Position numbers and translations under genes: made by a program. This document shows, one piece after another, positions 15,494-24,077 of a stretch of DNA of 48,515 nt. The notes under the pieces were generated by a model that worked only from the letters and a program-made list of their open reading frames with translations, was not told the origin of the DNA and searched no databases. Source of the stretch: Bin87 sp965243255 (lineage in GTDB: Bacteria; Chloroflexota; Dehalococcoidia; Lucifugimonadales; UBA3495); NCBI GenBank assembly GCA_965243255.1, contig CBDEUH010000003.1:1-48515 (forward strand). The letters are read 5' to 3'. Within the stretch, counting starts at the first letter, position 1. Each line of letters starts with the position of its first letter.

Positions 15494-15880
15494 ATGACCC
15501 GCGACCCCGACGACCTGATCCGCGCGCTCGATCTGCTCTGGCTGCGCGCCGAACTGGCCGCCCTGCCCGAGGTCACGGCAGACGACAGCCCCGTGGCGGG
15601 ATTGCGAAGCGCTGCGCGCCGCGCCCTGCTGCGGGCACAGAAAGGCGGAGAGGACGCGCCCTCGGGCAAGGACCTGGACCGCCTGATCCTGCTTCTGATG
15701 CTCGACCGGCTCTGGCGCACCGGCGGCCGGATGATTTGGGAGATGGACAGCGCCCGGTTCCAGATGGCGCTCGACGCCCATACGGACCAGCCCGCCCCCT
15801 TCAGCTTGCGCCTCGATGTGACCCGGCCCGGTTTTGAGCCCGGTATTGCGCGGGACGGGGACGAGGGACCGGCTGTTTAG
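15494..15880 (+). CDS. 128-residue helical protein of unknown function
   Basis: Starts MTRDPDDLIRALDLLWLRAE with a CCGGAG ribosome site. Predominantly helical and soluble, with a middle segment DLDRLILLLMLDRLWR. It reads opposite to its neighbours and so is expressed on its own. No family was recognised. Confidence 0.5.
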   Translation: MTRDPDDLIRALDLLWLRAELAALPEVTADDSPVAGLRSAARRALLRAQKGGEDAPSGKDLDRLILLLMLDRLWRTGGRMIWEMDSARFQMALDAHTDQPAPFSLRLDVTRPGFEPGIARDGDEGPAV

Positions 15881-15915
15881 GGGCGTATCGAACCGCCGGG
15901 GCGCTGCCCTGCGGT

Positions 15916-16209
15916 TCAGAGCTGCTCCACCGCGCGCATGACCGCCCTGCGGAAATGGTTGATCAGATCGGGCGTCGGCATGTCGGCCTGCCGCATGAAA
16001 TAATGCACCGGACCCTCCGCCCGCCCGAAGCTGAACCAGGCAAAGCCGTCCGCCACCACGGCCCGCATCCGCCAGTCGCGGCCGCGGATGCGCAACACGC
16101 ATTCCCAGCGATGGATCGCCCGTATGTGCAAGCCTGTGTGCAAATCTGTGTCCACGGCTCCCGGTTCTGTCCCGTCCTTCTTGTGACATGCGGCAGGCAG
16201 GATCGCCAA
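15916..16209 (-). CDS. about 97-residue unknown protein, start uncertain
   Basis: The open frame can begin at TTG 16209; a GTG about 18 codons later is another option. The C-terminal part (IHRWECVLRIRGRDWRMRAV, then FAWFSFGRAEGPVHYFM and DLINHFRRAVMRAVEQL) looks like a small globular domain. It is convergent with the gene at 15494-15880, with 35 bases between the stops. Confidence 0.45.
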   Translation of the reverse strand: MAILPAACHKKDGTEPGAVDTDLHTGLHIRAIHRWECVLRIRGRDWRMRAVVADGFAWFSFGRAEGPVHYFMRQADMPTPDLINHFRRAVMRAVEQL

Positions 16210-16260
16210 ACGTGGCGGGCAGAGCCCCGTTATGGCCTGCGATGGCTTGGGGTGATGTGT

Positions 16261-16294
16261 GGCAGGACAGTCCGAATTTGCGGACTGCCCTGCC
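16261..16294. terminator. strong hairpin, probable terminator
   Basis: Arms GGCAGGACAGTCCG and CGGACTGCCCTGCC with loop AATTTG form a 13-14 bp stem with one mismatch. It lies in the 378-base gap between the genes at 16209 and 16588. There is no clear T-run on either side, so a terminator is likely but a protein-binding dyad is possible. Confidence 0.5.
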
Positions 16295-16296
16295 GG

Positions 16297-16334
16297 CCTT
16301 TACACTGAATTTTGGAAACACAACAATGTAAAGG
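16297..16334. repeat. inverted repeat CCTTTACA / TGTAAAGG
   Basis: Perfect 8-bp arms at 16297-16304 and 16327-16334, separated by 22 bases. The segment is AT-richer than its surroundings, which fits an operator or promoter region. The rest of 16,335-16,587 shows no gene I can support. Confidence 0.4.
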
Positions 16335-16587
16335 ATCCGATTATGAGGGATGTCGGTGTCATACGTCCTGTTTTTGCCTTGCCTGCGGATAAGGGCGTGC
16401 GTCTTCTCCTGTCGTAGAAGCGGTCGTTTGACCAATACACCGCCGACTTGCCGGAAATTCCCAAAGACAGCCTGCGACGGGACGTGACCGATCCGGGGCG
16501 TTCGGATCGCAGGTGAGGGCGCTTGAGGTGGCATAACCGCCGATGGCGGCGCGACCCAAGGCGACCGGGAATGGACGGCAATCGCTC

Positions 16588-17166
16588 TCATGGGGCGTCC
16601 TCCTTCGAAACAGGGCTGGCAGGCTCCAGCTCCGCGACGGGCGCAAAGACATCCGTGAGATCATCGCAGAGCGGGGCAAAAGCGCTGGCCCGGCAGAGCG
16701 GCATCGGCAGCCGCTGCCGACGGGCCTCCTCGGGATCGTCCTGCCGGATCCGGTCAAGGCGGGTCCCCCAGTCCTGGATGAACCGGAGCATCGCCAGTTC
16801 GGTAGCGCCCGCGCTGATGGCCTCTTCGGTTATGACCAGCGCCGCTTTGGCAAGCTGCTTTACGGTCGCCCGGCAGGCCGGGGTCCAGCCGGACCATTCG
16901 CTCCGCGTCGGCAGTTGGACCAGGGGCGGCGCTGGCAGCAGGTCAAGCGCGTCCTCCGCGCGCGGCCCCGTTGCGCCCACACGATCCTCAATCCGGGCCT
17001 CAATGGGAGCCTCAATGCGGGCCTCGCCCTGTCTTGCATCCGCCTGCGATAAGGCGGGCACCAAAGCGCAGAGCGCACCGATCATCAGACCGCACACCGC
17101 CCTGGTCAGCGCCATGCGGGGTGTTGTGTTGCGCGGCGGTTCCGAAACTCTCACGTGATCCTGCAT
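16588..17166 (-). CDS. exported protein, relative of the N-terminal part of 19850-20593
   Basis: 192 residues from ATG 17166 (ribosome site GAGGAGGGGG). A hydrophobic signal ending near ALSQADA (about residue 43) indicates export. The C-terminal QRLPMPLCRASAFAPLCDDL matches QRLPMSECRASVLEPICHRL in the TolA-like protein at 19850-20593. Both have paired cysteines, so a disulfide-stabilised periplasmic domain is likely. It is the gene directly after the autotransporter, with 11 bases between. Confidence 0.6.
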   Translation of the reverse strand: MQDHVRVSEPPRNTTPRMALTRAVCGLMIGALCALVPALSQADARQGEARIEAPIEARIEDRVGATGPRAEDALDLLPAPPLVQLPTRSEWSGWTPACRATVKQLAKAALVITEEAISAGATELAMLRFIQDWGTRLDRIRQDDPEEARRQRLPMPLCRASAFAPLCDDLTDVFAPVAELEPASPVSKEDAP

Positions 17167-17177
17167 GGTCCCCCTCC

Positions 17178-19685
17178 TCAAAACTCAAACACCAAAGCGG
17201 CGCGCGCGGCGCTCATATCCGCGCCGCCGTCCAGCCGCGCGATGCCGCCGAAGGCAAGCGCGGCCCGTCCCAGGCGGGTGGAGAGACGGCCCGCATCAAA
17301 TGCGTACCGGTATCCCAGGTGCAGCTCCGGCGCGCGGGTGGCCGCACCGAGCGGGACCGTTGTCCGCACAAGCCGGACGCGGTTGGTCCGTTCACCGTCC
17401 GCCGCCGCTGAAATCCCCGTGCCCCGCCTCAGCGTCATGTGACCCCCCGACACCGCGAACGGCCGTGCAAGGGCAAAAGACAGCCGGTCCCCCCGGACCA
17501 GGGCATCCGTGACGGTCAGCCCCAGCGCCATCGCCAGCGCGTCGAGCCGTCCGTCGCTCAGAAGGCCCGTACTCCGGAAGGCGGTGCGGCCCCCCGTGAC
17601 GCTGCCAGTCAGGGTTGCGTGGTCCCCCAGGGCAACATCCGCCTGCACGCGGCCATAGACGGTTTCGGCCCGGAGACCTCCAAAGGCCCCATGGACCCTG
17701 GCCCCAAGCAGGCTGTCCGTCTCCTGTGCGCGCCCGAGTGTCAGGGTGAGGCGGTGGCGCTCCCCGAAGGAAAACCCCGCGCCGACAGACAGGGCGGATG
17801 TGTCCGCGGAGCGCGCATGGGCGAGCGAGAGCGTGAGACGCTCAAGCGGGATCCGCGTGGAGACCCCGGACAGAGGACCGCCTGCCGCACCGCCTGCCGG
17901 GCCCTGGCCGGCCAGCGCCATGACCGGATCGGCATGGGCGATGCGGGTTGCGTCATGCTCCGGCCCGAAGGCGTCGAACCGCAGAGCGCGCGCGGTATCG
18001 GGGAGATCATCCGCCCTGAGGCGCTCTGCCCGGAAGGCGGCGGCCAATCCGGCCCGCGGACCGGGAGAGGCATCGGCCGGACCCGGCGCGATCCTCTGGC
18101 CGAGGCTTGCGAAATAGCCCCGGTCATAGCGGTCCGTGACCAGGATGTGCTGGCCGGACAGCGCAGCGCGCAGCACGGTGCCTGTGACGGCGCTCCCGGC
18201 GATCCAGCTTTCGGCCAGCGGGACAGAGTGCTGATCGACCTGCGGGCCGAGTTCGACCATCAACTGCCCCTGCGGGACCAGCGCTTCGTTAAGGTTGAGC
18301 GCGCCGCGCCCATAGACCGGATCGGTGCCGGGCGCGCCGAGATCGACGGCGGTGTCGAAGAGGATGTCATGCACCTCGGGCGTGGTCAGTTCGGGAAACT
18401 GGCTTTTCAACACCAGCACCGCGCCAAACACATGCGGCGCGGCGGCGGAGGTGCCGCTCGCCACCATAAACCCGTCCGCATCCGTGCCCTCCGCCCCTGC
18501 CGCACCAAGCGAGACGATGTTGGTGCCCGGTGCCGCGAGGCACCAGTTCATCGCCAGCCCGCAGCTGTTGGCATATGTCGCGATCCGGGCGGTTCTCGGG
18601 GAAAAGCTCCGATCGAGCGCGGTCGCCGCGATCCAGTTGCCTTCCAACTCCGGCAGGAAATGCGGCAGGCCGGCCATAACAGACGCGTCCGGGCCGCCGT
18701 CGTTTCCCGTGGCGAAGACCACGCTGAGACCGGCCCGGGCGGTTTCCAGGACCTGGCGGGTCAAGGCCGGTCCCAAATACGCGCGCAGTTCCGCGGCGGA
18801 GGCGAAGTCGCTGGTGACAAGGGCGCGCACTCCGTTTGGATGCGTCTCGTCCGGGATCCCCCGGACCCATGAATTGTTCATCGCATCGGCTCCGGCGGCG
18901 ATGCTGCGGCGGAGCGCATCCGCGTCCGCTCCGCCCGTCGCATCATTCGTCCCCCATTTTAGGATCATGAACTGTGCATCCGGGGCGACGCCATGGATAC
19001 CCGCCCTGTTGCGGCGTGCGCCCGCGATGCCGTAGACAAAGGTGCCGTGCCCGTCCGTATCCGTCAGATCCCCGGGCGATCCGCTGTAGGAATGGCTCAG
19101 GTTGCGCCGGATGCCGCCCACATCGTAATGACCGAGATCGATCCCGCTGTCATAGATGGCCCCGAGCGTCCCCTGCCCTGTTGCGCCTTTGGCGTAGCGG
19201 TGCTCGACACCGATCATGCGCAACCCGTGTTGCAGGGTGAATTCCGGTCCGCGCCAGGCGGCGGGATCGCTTGCATTGGCGGGCGGCGGCAGGGGCGCTG
19301 GTTTTGCGGGGGGCGGCAGGGGTGCCGGATTTGCGGGGGCGGTTCCACCATCGCCGTTTCCTCCGCCTGAGCCGCCAAGCGCCAGGGTCAGGCCCAGCAC
19401 GGCCAGCCCCGCAGCACCGACCGCCAGGCCTGTCGTGCCGCCAGTGGTCCGGGACGCCCCGCCGCGCGCGGGTTCAGCGGGCACGCAGTTCTCCGTGATC
19501 TGTCGGCCCAGCACCCCGCCGTCCGTCTCGACATATTCGAACGCACCGCAGATGCGGGGATCGAGGCTGTCCTCCTGCGGGTCTTTGATCTGCGCCGACC
19601 CCGGAGCGGGCGACACGGCCAGAGCCAGCACAAGGGGGCGTGCCACCGCAGCCCGCAATCCGGTTGAACGTAAATGGTCCATCAT
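17178..19685 (-). CDS. subtilisin-type (S8) autotransporter serine protease
   Basis: 835 residues from ATG 19685 (19682 possible). The parts in order are a signal peptide (about 1-31), a Cys-containing segment, a Gly-rich hydrophobic stretch and Pro/Ala linker (about 100-135), and an S8 peptidase domain. In that domain Asp is in IYDSGID (about 177), His in TDGHGTFVYG (about 212), oxyanion Asn in FATGNDGG (about 325) and Ser in ASGTSAAAPHV (about 410). The last ~270 residues look like an autotransporter beta-barrel, with alternating strands ending ARAALVFEF and a terminal Phe. It would be exported through the outer membrane and could process pilus or secreted proteins of the locus or of other cells; the substrate is unknown. 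Confidence 0.88.
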   Translation of the reverse strand: MMDHLRSTGLRAAVARPLVLALAVSPAPGSAQIKDPQEDSLDPRICGAFEYVETDGGVLGRQITENCVPAEPARGGASRTTGGTTGLAVGAAGLAVLGLTLALGGSGGGNGDGGTAPANPAPLPPPAKPAPLPPPANASDPAAWRGPEFTLQHGLRMIGVEHRYAKGATGQGTLGAIYDSGIDLGHYDVGGIRRNLSHSYSGSPGDLTDTDGHGTFVYGIAGARRNRAGIHGVAPDAQFMILKWGTNDATGGADADALRRSIAAGADAMNNSWVRGIPDETHPNGVRALVTSDFASAAELRAYLGPALTRQVLETARAGLSVVFATGNDGGPDASVMAGLPHFLPELEGNWIAATALDRSFSPRTARIATYANSCGLAMNWCLAAPGTNIVSLGAAGAEGTDADGFMVASGTSAAAPHVFGAVLVLKSQFPELTTPEVHDILFDTAVDLGAPGTDPVYGRGALNLNEALVPQGQLMVELGPQVDQHSVPLAESWIAGSAVTGTVLRAALSGQHILVTDRYDRGYFASLGQRIAPGPADASPGPRAGLAAAFRAERLRADDLPDTARALRFDAFGPEHDATRIAHADPVMALAGQGPAGGAAGGPLSGVSTRIPLERLTLSLAHARSADTSALSVGAGFSFGERHRLTLTLGRAQETDSLLGARVHGAFGGLRAETVYGRVQADVALGDHATLTGSVTGGRTAFRSTGLLSDGRLDALAMALGLTVTDALVRGDRLSFALARPFAVSGGHMTLRRGTGISAAADGERTNRVRLVRTTVPLGAATRAPELHLGYRYAFDAGRLSTRLGRAALAFGGIARLDGGADMSAARAALVFEF

Positions 19686-19849
19686 GGCAGATACCCCTCG
19701 GGTCTTGCATCGCGCGCCAGCAGGCCGGTCACAGGCCGGTTGGGCCGTGGCCTGGGATCTGTGCCACTCCCATGATGGCCGGTCGCGTCCCCTGCCCGCC
19801 AGGAAGACGTTCGGATCGAAACGGGCCGCACTGGCGCGTTGATATATCC

Positions 19850-20593
19850 TCATTTGACCCTCATCCGTTCGGGGTTGAAAACAATCTCGAGGTCACGCCA
19901 CTGGTCGTATTTTTCGGCGGGCAGGTCATACCCGCCGCAGCGCAATATCGCCCGCCGCGCTGCCTCGAATGCCTGCCGCACCGCGCTTTCCGTCCCGCCG
20001 GAACTGTCCAGCAGGCGCACGCTGTCACCAGCCACAGTGCCATCGCGGTTCAGGGAAAATCCAACAACCACAACCGTATTCACCGCATCAGAGGGCAGTG
20101 CTGCCACATTCCAGCACGACGAAACGCGCAGGCGCAGAGCTTCCTTTTCACCCGTGTTCAGCGGCGGTCCGGAACTCGTACCGGCCGCGCCCGTTTCATC
20201 CTCCGATGTGCCGGCACCGGTCTCGTGCGGGGCGAACAGCGCGACCAGCCGGTGGCAGATCGGTTCCAGCACACTGGCGCGGCACTCCGACATCGGCAGC
20301 CGTTGCGCCAGCGCCGCCGCCGGATCGCTTTTCGCCGCCCGCACCAGTTTCTCCTGCCAGGCGATGAACCGCGCCAGTTCCGCGCGCTCGGCCCTCATCC
20401 GCGCGAGTTCGGCGTTCAGAACATCCCGCGCCGAAGGGGGTCCGGGATCCACCGTGACGGGAACCGGCCCGTCTCGAACGGCCTCTCCGCCGGTCTGTGC
20501 CAGTGCGGGCATCCCGGCGCAGAGAAACAGCGCGAGAGCGAGGCCGAACCCCGAACCGGAGCGCCGGGAATATGGCAGGCGGGCCTGTGTCAT
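19850..20593 (-). CDS. exported TolA/TonB C-terminal-like protein
   Basis: 247 residues from ATG 20593 (ATGA overlap with the minor pilin gene). The signal peptide ends near PALAQ (about residue 33), followed by a helical segment (ELARMRAERAELARFIAWQE) and the Cys motif LPMSECRASVLEPICHRL. The C-terminal ~95 residues have the TolA/TonB-C pattern (SCWNVAALP, VVVVGFSLNRDGTVAG, AVRQAFEAARRAILRC). A periplasmic role linking envelope layers is inferred. It ends about 165 bases before the protease start, so the protease has its own ribosome site and perhaps its own promoter. Confidence 0.65.
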   Translation of the reverse strand: MTQARLPYSRRSGSGFGLALALFLCAGMPALAQTGGEAVRDGPVPVTVDPGPPSARDVLNAELARMRAERAELARFIAWQEKLVRAAKSDPAAALAQRLPMSECRASVLEPICHRLVALFAPHETGAGTSEDETGAAGTSSGPPLNTGEKEALRLRVSSCWNVAALPSDAVNTVVVVGFSLNRDGTVAGDSVRLLDSSGGTESAVRQAFEAARRAILRCGGYDLPAEKYDQWRDLEIVFNPERMRVK

Positions 20594-21660
20594 GGCGTAC
20601 ACCCCGTGCAGGTTCCGACCGTCAGGTTTTTCACGGTGAGATCGTTGAACTCTCCCGTGGAAGAGAACAGTTCTCCGGCCTGAACCTTTTTCGCCTCGAG
20701 ACGGGTTGTGTTCACCCCGCCGCCGACCTCTCCGCGCCCATCCACTTCCAGTTCGCCGCCGACGCTGATATCAGCACCGACTCTGACGTAGCCGCCGTTC
20801 CCCCCGGTGCCATTGATCCTCAGGCTGCCGTCGACAGCGGCATCGCCCTCGACGGTGAGACTGCCCGTGATCATCGGATCGCCGGGCAAGGCCACATCCC
20901 CTTCGACCGTTCCGACGGTCAAGCTGGCCCCCGTCAGGGCCGCGAGGCCCGTGATGTCATTATTTCCCATGTTCAGCGGCACTGCCATCGTGGCGCAGGT
21001 GCTATCCTGTCGGCTCAGGTAAGGTCCGCAGCCCTGATTCCCGAAGACATGGGCGAGGGCGAAGAGATCGCCCGCCCGCGCGAAGGTGGGGGCGGCGGTG
21101 TTGAGCCGGGTGAAGTCCAGAGTCACATCCGGTCCCGCCAGTTGCAATTGCGTGCCTCTTCTGACCACCACGCCAAGACCCGGCACGCCATCGATGGCAT
21201 CGGGCGTGTATCGGTTGGCATGGGGCGCATCCCCTCGCGCGCGCGCCAGGACAAGGACGCGGTCGGGCGCTTCTTCCCACAACCAGAGTTCCATGGTCCG
21301 CCGTGCCGGGGTCTGCGTCGGATCGCCGGGGCCGCGCAGATTGGCGGCCACCAGATCGTTGAAACCCACCGGAACCGCCGCGCTTCCCGCAGGTGCGCGG
21401 GCGGCGGGGTCGCGCTCGACATAGAGCCGTCCGGCCCGGGCCAGCGTGGCCAGCGCCCGGCCTTCATTCGCCAGCAGGCGGCGATCGATCCAGTCGGAGG
21501 TGATACGCCAGCCCATGGTGCCGAGCACGCCCAGCACGATCACCGCCAGCAGCGCATCCGCGAGCCCCAGGCCGCGCCGGCCCGGGCGCGGAGCGCGGCC
21601 CGCACGCCGCGGGCGGTGCGGCCTGTGCCTTTTGCAAAACATCATGAGCGCGCGGGTCAT
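20590..21660 (-). CDS. PilV-like minor pilin / tip protein 1
   Basis: 356 residues. A long basic leader (about 30 residues, ending GRRG) precedes LGLADALLAVIVLGVLGTMG, a class III pilin-like hydrophobic helix with Asp at +5 after the expected A24 cut. A globular head follows, then from about residue 225 a repetitive region of short strands (ITGLAALTGASLTVGTVEGD, GSLTVEGDAAVDGSLRING) that looks like a beta-helix. It ends in a Cys pair (GTCTGCTP). The phrase NDITG is shared with the next gene, so the two are paralogues. The arrangement after pilS matches the position of pilV in IncI-type thin pilus loci. No Rci recombinase or shufflon repeats are present. Confidence 0.72.
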   Translation of the reverse strand: MTRALMMFCKRHRPHRPRRAGRAPRPGRRGLGLADALLAVIVLGVLGTMGWRITSDWIDRRLLANEGRALATLARAGRLYVERDPAARAPAGSAAVPVGFNDLVAANLRGPGDPTQTPARRTMELWLWEEAPDRVLVLARARGDAPHANRYTPDAIDGVPGLGVVVRRGTQLQLAGPDVTLDFTRLNTAAPTFARAGDLFALAHVFGNQGCGPYLSRQDSTCATMAVPLNMGNNDITGLAALTGASLTVGTVEGDVALPGDPMITGSLTVEGDAAVDGSLRINGTGGNGGYVRVGADISVGGELEVDGRGEVGGGVNTTRLEAKKVQAGELFSSTGEFNDLTVKNLTVGTCTGCTP

Positions 21661-22721
21661 GGCACCGTTCCTCCGTCGCAGGGATTGCCGCAGAAGAACT
21701 TGCGCTCGACGGTCAGGTCCGGCGCGCTGCCGGGGCCGGGAATCCGGTCGATGGCCCCGTAAGGCGTGGTCTCGATCTCCACCGGATTGCCTGCGGTGCC
21801 CAATGTCGTGAGGGTCGTGGTGTCCCCAACCACAAGCGTGGCTTCAAACCCGGGCGCGGGCGCTGGTGTTGGACCTGCCGTTCCGACCGTCATGTCCGTC
21901 TCGACCGCCACGCTGCCAATGATCTTGTCAGCCTGAACCGCACCCACATCCGTGCCGATGGTCAGGGTGCGGTTCACGGCCAGTACGTCAGCGCCCGTGA
22001 TGTCATTCCCGCCCATATCCAGGTCCGTCACCATGACCGGCGGTGCGAAGCCCGCGCGGGGCTGCCGCAGCACAAGGGTCGGATCGGTCCGCGAAAACGC
22101 ATGGGCGAAGACCACGAGATCGCAGGTATTGGCGGTCACCAGATCCACGGCTGGACCCGCTGCTGTGGGGTCCGGTGCCTGGGGGGTTCCACCCAGCGCC
22201 ACGCCCAATCGTTGTGCCACGTCGCCGCGCAGACGTTCATCGCGGGGCTCACCGCAGCCATCAAGCGGTCGGACGATGAGAATGCCATGGGGCAGAGGCG
22301 TGTCCCATTCCTGCCCGGATGGTGTGCTGATCATCGGGATGATGTCCCATCGGCGGGAGGGCTGGACCCAGCCCGGCCAGGCCCCGTGGGTTTCGAGCGC
22401 GGTTTGTTCAGCAGGGCCGAGTGCTCTGGCCTGTCCTTCGGCGGGCGTGGTGAACCCCGCCCCCTCCCGGGCTTCGTGCAGCCAGTGATGCAGCCCGTAT
22501 CCCTGCCGTGCGGCGGCCTCGGCCACAAGCGCTGCTTCGCCGGCGCGTTGCTGCCGCGCCTGGCTGATCGCCCAGAGCGCCGACAGGCCAAGCAGAATGC
22601 CCGCAAGGAACAGCGTACCCGCCAGCGCCGCGAGGCCGCGCTTGTGCCTGCGCGGGTAATGCCTTGGACACGGACGCGGGCTGCGCCGGTTGCGGTGGGG
22701 ATATGTGGTGCGCGGGATCAC
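21657..22721 (-). CDS. PilV-like minor pilin / tip protein 2
   Basis: 354 residues starting at GTG 22721, which forms a GTGA overlap with the upstream stop. A very basic leader (ending RRHKRG) is followed by a hydrophobic helix LAALAGTLFLAGILLGLSAL without an acidic residue at +5. The C-terminal region has the repeat phrase MGGNDITG, then ADVLAVNRTLTIGTD, like the neighbouring minor pilin, and ends in FFCGNPCDGG, a possible disulfide. Probably a second tip or minor pilin. Confidence 0.7.
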   Translation of the reverse strand: MIPRTTYPHRNRRSPRPCPRHYPRRHKRGLAALAGTLFLAGILLGLSALWAISQARQQRAGEAALVAEAAARQGYGLHHWLHEAREGAGFTTPAEGQARALGPAEQTALETHGAWPGWVQPSRRWDIIPMISTPSGQEWDTPLPHGILIVRPLDGCGEPRDERLRGDVAQRLGVALGGTPQAPDPTAAGPAVDLVTANTCDLVVFAHAFSRTDPTLVLRQPRAGFAPPVMVTDLDMGGNDITGADVLAVNRTLTIGTDVGAVQADKIIGSVAVETDMTVGTAGPTPAPAPGFEATLVVGDTTTLTTLGTAGNPVEIETTPYGAIDRIPGPGSAPDLTVERKFFCGNPCDGGTVP

Positions 22722-23236
22722 AATTGGTCTCCAAAAGCCAGCACGACGGAGACTGTGACCGGCTCGGCCTCATCGCAGGCGCGGGCGGCGGTCTCGGCCA
22801 TGTCCGCGTCACGCCCCGGCAAGGCCGGTTGATCGAAGCGGACCGTCCCGATCCGGAGCGTCCGCACATCGGGCCGGTCGAGGAAGCCCGCCGCCAGCGC
22901 CTTGCAGCTCTGCCTGGAAATGCCCTCCGCCTGTTGCCAGAAATACTCCGGTGCGCCGGGACCCGTTTCGACCACACCGGGCGTTGTGCCGAGGCCAATG
23001 GTCATCTCCGCGCCACCGGGAAGGGGGATCACACCGATCTGGCTCTGCCGCATCACGTCGATAGCCTTCGCCATTTCCGCCTCGTCCACACGGTCCCGGC
23101 TTCCGTGCCAGGCACCCAGGGCGTAAGCCAAAGGCATGGCCAAGAGGCCAATCGCGGTCACCACTACCGAAGGCCGCGCCCAGGGCGGGACGCGGGCCAG
23201 CAGGCGGCGAAGGGGTATGGCCGGTAGACGGATCAT
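22718..23236 (-). CDS. pilin-like membrane-anchored protein
   Basis: 172 residues with one N-terminal hydrophobic segment (VVVTAIGLLAMPLAYALGAW) after a basic stretch, and a periplasmic domain. The C-terminal pattern SCKALAAGFLDRPDVRTLRI ... ACDEAEPVTVSVVLAFGD resembles ACEAIAASFLNSSSVVDVRT ... CSSANDDNAVAIVF at the end of PilS. I infer that it is a PilS paralogue, perhaps a minor pilin, but no clear A24 cut site is visible. It starts 3 bases after pilS. Confidence 0.6.
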   Translation of the reverse strand: MIRLPAIPLRRLLARVPPWARPSVVVTAIGLLAMPLAYALGAWHGSRDRVDEAEMAKAIDVMRQSQIGVIPLPGGAEMTIGLGTTPGVVETGPGAPEYFWQQAEGISRQSCKALAAGFLDRPDVRTLRIGTVRFDQPALPGRDADMAETAARACDEAEPVTVSVVLAFGDQL

Positions 23237-23239
23237 GGC

Positions 23240-23914
23240 TCAGCCCCGGAACACGATGGCAACCGCGTTATCGTCATTGGCACTGCTGCACCCCGTGTTG
23301 ATCGCGGCGACGCTACCCCTCACTGTGCCCCCGCCGAAGGCACCGCTTGAGCTGCCTTTGGTGCGGACGTCCACAACGCTGGAACTGTTGAGAAAACTTG
23401 CTGCGATCGCCTCACAGGCTTCTTCCGGCAAATCGAGGATTGCAATGAAGAACCGGTTCCCCGAGGCCGTCCCGCGCCCGTCCGGGCGCGGTGTATCTCC
23501 ACCGCCGGCCACCATCAATCCGCCCCAGGGCGTTACTATCCGGCGATCATCCCCGCCGGGGATACCATTTACCGTTCGGCTGCCATCTTCCTGAATGGCG
23601 CTGCTGGGCATCTTGCTCAAAAGCCCGTTTGTCAGTGCCGCGTCGAATTGCGGCTGGTTGGCATAGGTGCGCCGGATGTCCGACTCCATCAGACCCGCAC
23701 GCGTCATCGCCTCCTGCACGCGGAAATTGTCGTTGGTGCCCTGGAACAGAACGAATGTCGCGCCGAGAATGAGTGCGGCCATTACGAGCGTCAGCACCAT
23801 CCCCGGCAGTCCCATCCCGCGCCGGGACCGCCGCGGCCAGGGCCGTTTCCGGCGCACTGCGGGTTTCGGGGGTCGTGCCTGAGGTCCTGCCTCGATTGCT
23901 GTGGTATCACTCAT
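23240..23914 (-). CDS. pilS: type IVb prepilin PilS-like
   Basis: 224 residues from ATG 23914 with AAAAGGAC as ribosome site. A 33-residue basic leader (ending RRSRRG) precedes MGLPGMVLTLVMAALILGAT, the expected cut being after Gly33. The usual Glu5 is missing (Gly at +5), but long leaders are typical of type IVb pilins. Two cysteines near the C-terminus (EEACEAIA and NTGCSS) form the D-region disulfide of PilS pilins, and residues GNRFFIAILDLPEEACEAIA match the PilS family pattern. A gap of about 163 bases separates it from pilR, so it may be transcribed separately and strongly. Confidence 0.78.
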   Translation of the reverse strand: MSDTTAIEAGPQARPPKPAVRRKRPWPRRSRRGMGLPGMVLTLVMAALILGATFVLFQGTNDNFRVQEAMTRAGLMESDIRRTYANQPQFDAALTNGLLSKMPSSAIQEDGSRTVNGIPGGDDRRIVTPWGGLMVAGGGDTPRPDGRGTASGNRFFIAILDLPEEACEAIAASFLNSSSVVDVRTKGSSSGAFGGGTVRGSVAAINTGCSSANDDNAVAIVFRG

Positions 23915-24077
23915 TGTCTTTTGTCCTTTTCAAGATGGGTTTGGGTCGTGAAGGGTTTGGCCGTGTGACGGGCCTCCCCTGGAAATGCTGTTTCGGATGC
24001 TGTTGACAGGTTCACCTGCCGCGATGGAATTCCACCGTCGCGCATCGCGTTACCGGGGATATGAGGGCCGCGTCGGC

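Noticed and set aside
20590..22721. A shufflon at the pilV-like genes
   Set aside because: No inverted 19-base repeats and no Rci-type tyrosine recombinase were seen near the C-terminal parts.
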